Below are positions 5,372 through 8,648 of a stretch of 8,648 nt of DNA, piece after piece. Each line of letters starts with the position of its first letter. Position 1 is the stretch's first letter. Made by a program: the position numbers and the translations under genes. Source of the DNA: Bacteroidales bacterium (GTDB taxonomy: Bacteria > Bacteroidota > Bacteroidia > Bacteroidales > VadinHA17); the NCBI GenBank assembly GCA_030692905.1, contig JAUYBT010000192.1:1-8648 (forward strand). Reading direction: 5' to 3'. The notes beneath the pieces are model-generated. The model did no database searches and was not told the DNA's origin. It saw only the letters and a program-made list of their open reading frames with translations.

Positions 5372-5890
5372 TTGGTGAAGGGAAAACATGGGATACGGTC
5401 GGACAACCTTACGAAGAAGGAGGTAAGTGTAATCAACAGAGATGTTGTTGTTTTTGCTTTCTTCCTTCTTCTCTCATTCATTTTCTGGTACCTTAATTCT
5501 CTCGGGAAAGTAATTGAAGCCGGTATCAGATACCCTGTAAAGTATATCAATCTTCCAAAAGAAAGGGTAATTGTTGAAGAAATACCTGTCAGGCTGAACC
5601 TCTATTTTAAAGGTCCGGGTTACTCTGTATTGAAGCTTAAACTATCAGGTAACAGAACACCAGTTTTAATTGATATTTCAAAAGTCAATTACAAACGAGT
5701 TCATGACAGTAAAGCCCTTAATTACTTTATAATCACATCAGGGCTGACTAAAAGCCTTTCTGTTCAGTTAAGATCGGGATGCGAAATTACCTCAATTAAA
5801 CCCGATACTCTCTTTTTCACCCTTGATAAGACAGCCGCAAAATCGGTTCCGGTTAATCCTGAAAATAATGTTGTTAAGAACAGAAAATGA
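5372..5890 (+). CDS. YbbR-like domain membrane protein, short form
   Basis: The 172-residue protein has a cytoplasmic N-terminus, one membrane helix at about 24-44 (DVVVFAFFLLLSFIFWYLN), and one extracytoplasmic YbbR-like domain at about 45-152. That domain contains YPVKYINLPKERVIVEEIPV and LYFKGPGYSVLKLKL, and ends IKPDTLFFTLDK. YbbR proteins such as CdaR in Firmicutes carry several such repeats, and Bacteroidetes versions in this position are, as I recall, usually about twice as long. Here the protein stops at KSVPVNPENN, where a second repeat would begin. There is no ATG in frame near the start: TTG 5372 and GTG 5375 are the candidates, so the start is uncertain. Position between yajC and coaE is the typical Bacteroidetes order. 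The partner is unknown. Confidence 0.8.
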   Translation: MVKGKHGIRSDNLTKKEVSVINRDVVVFAFFLLLSFIFWYLNSLGKVIEAGIRYPVKYINLPKERVIVEEIPVRLNLYFKGPGYSVLKLKLSGNRTPVLIDISKVNYKRVHDSKALNYFIITSGLTKSLSVQLRSGCEITSIKPDTLFFTLDKTAAKSVPVNPENNVVKNRK

Positions 5891-5916
5891 GAACCTTTAT
5901 TTTAAGAGAAGGCTAA

Positions 5917-6537
5917 ATGAGAAAAGAGAAAAAACCAGGAATGAAGCTGGGCATCACAGGTGGTATTGGCAGCGGTAAAACGACCGTTTGCAGAGTTTTT
6001 AATGTCCTGGGAATACCTGTCTTTTCAGCAGACCCCGCAGCAAGGCAAATAATGGAAAACGATGAGGGAATAATCCGGAGGATCAATTCTATTGCTGGTA
6101 AGGACCTGTACGTCAATGGAAGCCTCGATAGAATGGAGTTAGCAACACTTATCTTTAATGATCAGTCTCTTCTTGAAAAGGTTAATTTGCTCATTCATCC
6201 TGTTGTTTTTGATCATTTTAAAAGATGGGAGAAGGAGCAAACCACACCCTATGTGATATTGGAGGCAGCCATACTTTTTGAAAGCGGCGCTTCAAAACTG
6301 GTCGACAAAATAGCTACAGTAGTAGCTCCGATCGAGGAAAGAGTGGATAGGGTTATTAGTCGGAATCGTCTTTCCAGAGAACAGGTTATGGATAGGATGC
6401 GGAATCAGATGGATGATGAAACCAGGATAAAATTATCAGATTTCGTTATTCCTAATTCGGAAAATGATATGATCATCCCGGCTATTCTGAAAATTCATGA
6501 AAATATTTTAACTTATATTAATATCGGTACCCGGTAA
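5917..6537 (+). CDS. coaE: Dephospho-CoA kinase
   Basis: CoaE phosphorylates the 3' hydroxyl of dephospho-CoA with ATP, the last step of coenzyme A synthesis, in the cytoplasm. The P-loop is GGIGSGKT at residues 15-22. The CoA-site segment FSADPAARQI keeps the catalytic aspartate (D39), although the first Asp of the usual DAD is Ser. IHPVV (93-97), LFESG (120-124) and the lid arginine in SRNRLS (148-153) are present. Length is 206 residues, normal for the family. Start: ATG 5917 has AGAAGG four bases upstream; ATG 5941 (MKLGITGG) is the commoner family start and remains possible. The stop TAA shares its last A with the ATG of the next gene. Confidence 0.94.
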   Translation: MRKEKKPGMKLGITGGIGSGKTTVCRVFNVLGIPVFSADPAARQIMENDEGIIRRINSIAGKDLYVNGSLDRMELATLIFNDQSLLEKVNLLIHPVVFDHFKRWEKEQTTPYVILEAAILFESGASKLVDKIATVVAPIEERVDRVISRNRLSREQVMDRMRNQMDDETRIKLSDFVIPNSENDMIIPAILKIHENILTYINIGTR

Positions 6538-7265
6538 TGGGAAATTTTGGAAAATGGCTGGCAGGAGGACTTGGCTTTGTTATGGGGGGGCCGATGGGGG
6601 GACTATTGGGATTTCTTGTCGGTTCAATGTTTGATTCAACTATAGGACAACCTTCCACCTACATCACCGGAACAGTCAGAACAACTCAGGGGGATTTCGG
6701 GATGAGCCTGCTGGTTCTTGTAGCAGCAGTGATGAAAGTTGACGGAAAGGTTGTAAAATCGGAACTTGACTACGTTAAACAATTCTTCATAAGGCAATTT
6801 GGCCAGGAATCTGCAAGACAGGCTCTCCTGATGCTAAAAGACATTATCAAGCAAGAAATTCCCGTCAGGGATGTTTGTCTGCAGATTAGCAGAAACATGA
6901 ATTATTCATCCCGCCTGCAATTGTTGCACTTGCTGTTTAATGTTTCCCTTGCCGATAGCAGAATACATCCTTCGGAAATTGAGATTATTGAGAAAATTTC
7001 AGGCTATCTCGGAGTTGCTGCATCCGACTTTCTGTCAATAAAAAACATGTTTATCCCCGAAACAGATTCTTCATATAAAATACTCGAAATAGATCCGTCT
7101 TCCTTAAATGATGAGGTGAAAAAGGCATACAGAAGAATGGCTATGAAGTACCATCCTGATAAAGTAAGCCATCTTGGCGACGATTTCAGAAAAACTGCCG
7201 ACGAAAAGTTCAAAAAGGTAAACGAGGCTTATGAGAAGATAAAAAAGGAAAGAAATATGATCTGA
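6537..7265 (+). CDS. TerB-DnaJ co-chaperone (DjlA-like)
   Basis: The 242-residue protein has three parts. Residues 5-32 form a glycine-zipper-like hydrophobic segment (GLGFVMGGPMGGLLGFLVGS) that may insert in the membrane. Residues about 55-170 are a TerB-like helical domain (VLVAAVMKVDGKVVKSELDY, then a second copy-like turn LADSRIHPSEIEIIEKI). Residues 179-236 are a J-domain (SYKILEIDPSSLNDEVKKAY) with the HPD motif at 206-208 that stimulates Hsp70 ATPase. This order is that of DjlA, a membrane-anchored DnaK partner. The start overlaps the coaE stop by one base, so translation is probably coupled. The 5' end carries G7 and G6 tracts encoding the glycines. Confidence 0.9.
   Translation: MGNFGKWLAGGLGFVMGGPMGGLLGFLVGSMFDSTIGQPSTYITGTVRTTQGDFGMSLLVLVAAVMKVDGKVVKSELDYVKQFFIRQFGQESARQALLMLKDIIKQEIPVRDVCLQISRNMNYSSRLQLLHLLFNVSLADSRIHPSEIEIIEKISGYLGVAASDFLSIKNMFIPETDSSYKILEIDPSSLNDEVKKAYRRMAMKYHPDKVSHLGDDFRKTADEKFKKVNEAYEKIKKERNMI
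6584..6610 (+). other. G7/G6/G3 tracts in the J-protein gene, G-quadruplex-capable
   Basis: Seven Gs at 6584-6590, six at 6596-6601 and three at 6608-6610 lie within 27 bases on the coding strand. With the G7 run split by one base, they satisfy the canonical four-run quadruplex pattern with loops of 1, 5 and 6 or so bases. In an AT-rich genome such G homopolymers are notable and also potential slippage sites, at codons 16-25 of the gene. Confidence 0.6.
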
Positions 7266-7320
7266 CCCTATTAAAATGAAAAAAATATCACTAATAAAAC
7301 TCACATTACAATACAAGGAT

Positions 7321-7340
7321 TAAATTTGTACACAAATTTA
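7321..7340. promoter_or_regulatory. 20-bp perfect palindrome overlapping a -7 element before DUF5606
   Basis: TAAATTTGT (7321-7329), centre AC, ACAAATTTA (7332-7340) are perfect 9-base arms. The left arm contains TAAATTTG, a match to TAnnTTTG, and by symmetry so does the minus strand. The right arm ends six bases before the DUF5606 ATG. No TTTG is found at 18-20 bases upstream. It could be a promoter with an operator over it, or a leader hairpin near the start codon. Confidence 0.5.
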
Positions 7341-7346
7341 TAAAAA

Positions 7347-7808
7347 ATGATTTTAAAAGATATTCTGGCAATTTCAGGTGAACCCGGACTTTTCAAATTT
7401 ATTGCCCAGGGAAAAAATGCAATAATTGTTGAACACCTTGAGACAAAAAAAAGAAGCAGTGTCTATGGCTCAGCAAAAGTTAGTTCACTTGAAGACATAG
7501 CAATATTTACCGACAAAGAGGATATGCCTCTCGGTAAAGTTTTTGATCTTATTCACGAAAAGGAAAACGGCGGACCGACGGTTGATTTAAAGGGTGGCGT
7601 CAATACCCTTAAAAGCTGGTTTGAGGGGATCCTTCCTGAATACTCAAAAGACAAAGTATATCCCAGTGACATCAGAAAAGTCGCTCAGTGGTATAATATT
7701 CTTCACAACCTGAAACTCCTTGTAAAAGAAGAGCCTGAAGCCACTGCTGAGACAGAAACTGCCTCCGTAGATGAAAAGAAAACCACTCCAAAACCTAAAG
7801 CAGAATAA
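7347..7808 (+). CDS. DUF5606 family protein, 153 aa
   Basis: This is a soluble protein of unknown function found in Bacteroidetes. Recognisable family features are MILKDILAISGEPGLFKFIA at the start, then KNAIIVEHLETKKR, SLEDIAIFTDKEDMPLGKV (47-65) and VYPSDIRKVAQWYNIL (104-119). The N-terminal 60 residues look like a small beta domain and the middle is helical. From about residue 127 the tail is low-complexity, acidic and then Lys/Pro-rich (EEPEATAETETASVDEKK), probably disordered. It follows an 81-base gap after the J-protein gene with a palindromic promoter-like site, and precedes speB by 24 bases, so it may head a unit with speB. Confidence 0.86.
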   Translation: MILKDILAISGEPGLFKFIAQGKNAIIVEHLETKKRSSVYGSAKVSSLEDIAIFTDKEDMPLGKVFDLIHEKENGGPTVDLKGGVNTLKSWFEGILPEYSKDKVYPSDIRKVAQWYNILHNLKLLVKEEPEATAETETASVDEKKTTPKPKAE

Positions 7809-7832
7809 AACAAGGTTAAAAAAATCATTCAT

Positions 7833-8648
7833 ATGAACTTTGGCGGAGATGAGGTAGTTTATGATTATTCGGATTCTGGAATAATCATTGTTCCTGTCCC
7901 ATATGATGAAACAAGCACTTGGTTGAGAGGAGCCGATAAGGGCCCGGAAGCTATTCTCGAAGCCTCTGTCAATCTTGAATTCTACGATGTTGAAACATCG
8001 TCTGAAGCCCATCTGACCGGAATTAATACGGTCGAACCGGTGCTTGAGAAAAAAACTCCTGAAAAACTTGTTAATGCTGTATATGATAAGACGTTATCGC
8101 TCTTATACGATAAGAAATTTCCTGTAATCATCGGAGGAAATCATACGGTATCAATAGGATCCATAAAAGCTTTTTCAGAATACTTTGATAATCTTTCGGT
8201 TCTGCAACTCGACGCTCATGCAGATCTCAGGCAGGATTATGAGGGTTCTGAATTTAATCATGCATGTGCAATGGCAAGGGCACGTGAATTTGCTCCCATT
8301 GTTCAGGTTGGCATCAGAAGCATGTCTTTAGGAGAACTGCCCTATGCCGACAGGGACAGGATATTCTATTCACATGAACTGTATTATGATAAGGATTTAT
8401 ATGAAAGAGCGATAGATAAACTTTCAGAGAATGTCTATATCACGATCGACCTTGATGTTTTTGATCCGTCAATTATGCCTTCAACAGGAACTCCCGAACC
8501 GGGCGGACCTGAATATCTCGAACTGATCCATTTCCTGAGAAATGTAATAAGGAAGAAAAATGTTGTCGGGTTTGATGTAGTTGAATTATGTCCCTCACCA
8601 ACTAATAAAACACCTGATTTCATTGCAGCAAAAATAATATACCAGCTT
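7833..8648 (+). CDS. speB: Agmatinase, arginase/ureohydrolase family (3' end cut)
   Basis: Agmatinase hydrolyses agmatine to putrescine and urea using two manganese ions. The 272 codons present start at ATG 7833 and include the family metal ligands: H104 in GGNHTVSIGS, D127/H129/D131 in DAHADLR, and D206/D208 in ITIDLDVFDPSIMPSTGTPE. The substrate-side ETSTWLRGADKGPEAILEAS (26-45) fits agmatinases of Bacteroidetes and thermophiles better than arginase. VVELCPSP (249-256) is the conserved C-terminal segment. The reading frame is open at the window edge, with probably only 10-20 residues missing. Arginase or another ureohydrolase cannot be wholly excluded. speA is not seen in the window. It lies 24 bases after the DUF5606 gene. 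Confidence 0.88.
   Translation, partial: MNFGGDEVVYDYSDSGIIIVPVPYDETSTWLRGADKGPEAILEASVNLEFYDVETSSEAHLTGINTVEPVLEKKTPEKLVNAVYDKTLSLLYDKKFPVIIGGNHTVSIGSIKAFSEYFDNLSVLQLDAHADLRQDYEGSEFNHACAMARAREFAPIVQVGIRSMSLGELPYADRDRIFYSHELYYDKDLYERAIDKLSENVYITIDLDVFDPSIMPSTGTPEPGGPEYLELIHFLRNVIRKKNVVGFDVVELCPSPTNKTPDFIAAKIIYQL

Noticed and set aside
5417..5424. AAGGAGGT, a strong Shine-Dalgarno-like sequence inside ybbR
   Set aside because: The only start codon at correct spacing, GTG 5427, is out of frame and followed at once by TAA; the in-frame codons encode residues just before the membrane helix. Bacteroidetes use such sites little.
7644..8012. 122-codon minus-strand frame spanning the DUF5606-speB junction
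   Set aside because: Both plus-strand genes are well supported here, and the antisense protein is Phe/Ile-rich with no domain.
1..8648. CRISPR array, tRNA/rRNA, insertion sequence, prophage or defence cassette
   Set aside because: No regular spaced repeats, no tRNA-like cloverleaf, no transposase or terminal inverted repeats, and no recognisable phage or defence domain were found on either strand.

Overview
The window reads as a chromosomal, AT-rich stretch from a member of the Bacteroidetes (Bacteroidota), probably Bacteroidales-like. Evidence for this includes the long-form NusB, a PUR-alpha-like DUF3276 protein, DUF5606, a short YbbR protein directly between yajC and coaE, and promoter elements of the Bacteroidetes type (TTTG, 18 bases, TAnnTTTG) in place of -35/-10 boxes. 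Shine-Dalgarno sequences are mostly weak or absent. The assignment is by recognition only; no search was run.

Layout. Bases 1-1055 (minus strand): the first 80 codons of ftsK, cut by the window edge, and upstream of it a lipoprotein of unknown function. Bases 1056-1518 (plus): an AT-rich region with two abutting inverted repeats, then a 70-residue fragment that matches only the C-terminal end of carbamate kinase, then a T-rich tract of near-tandem repeats. Bases 1519-2541 (plus): a complete ornithine carbamoyltransferase, probably the catabolic arcB type given the arcC remnant. Its last codons overlap tail-to-tail with a DUF456 membrane protein gene (minus), which lies behind a PUR-domain nucleic-acid-binding protein gene (minus). 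A 153-base divergent promoter region separates this pair from a long plus-strand run: nusB, a DUF1573 lipoprotein, yajC, ybbR-like, coaE and a TerB/J-domain protein, with gaps of 26 bases or fewer and one 1-base overlap. This looks like one housekeeping operon. After 81 bases and a perfect 20-base palindrome comes the DUF5606 gene and then speB (agmatinase), cut at the right edge only a little before its expected end.

How the genes relate. The nusB-to-coaE block brings together transcription antitermination, the Sec accessory subunit, an envelope YbbR protein and the last step of CoA synthesis. Two arginine-related genes sit in the window but in separate units: arcB next to a decayed arcC, and speB downstream of DUF5606. 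No arginine deiminase or arginine decarboxylase gene is present. I see no phage, transposon, CRISPR, defence system, rRNA or tRNA.

No clearly new multi-gene system is visible. The parts most worth a second look are the arcC remnant with its upstream dyads, the palindrome over a promoter element in front of DUF5606, the G7/G6 tracts at the start of the J-protein gene, the 28-base-spaced 15-mer repeat in the lipoprotein gene, and the apparently single-domain YbbR protein.
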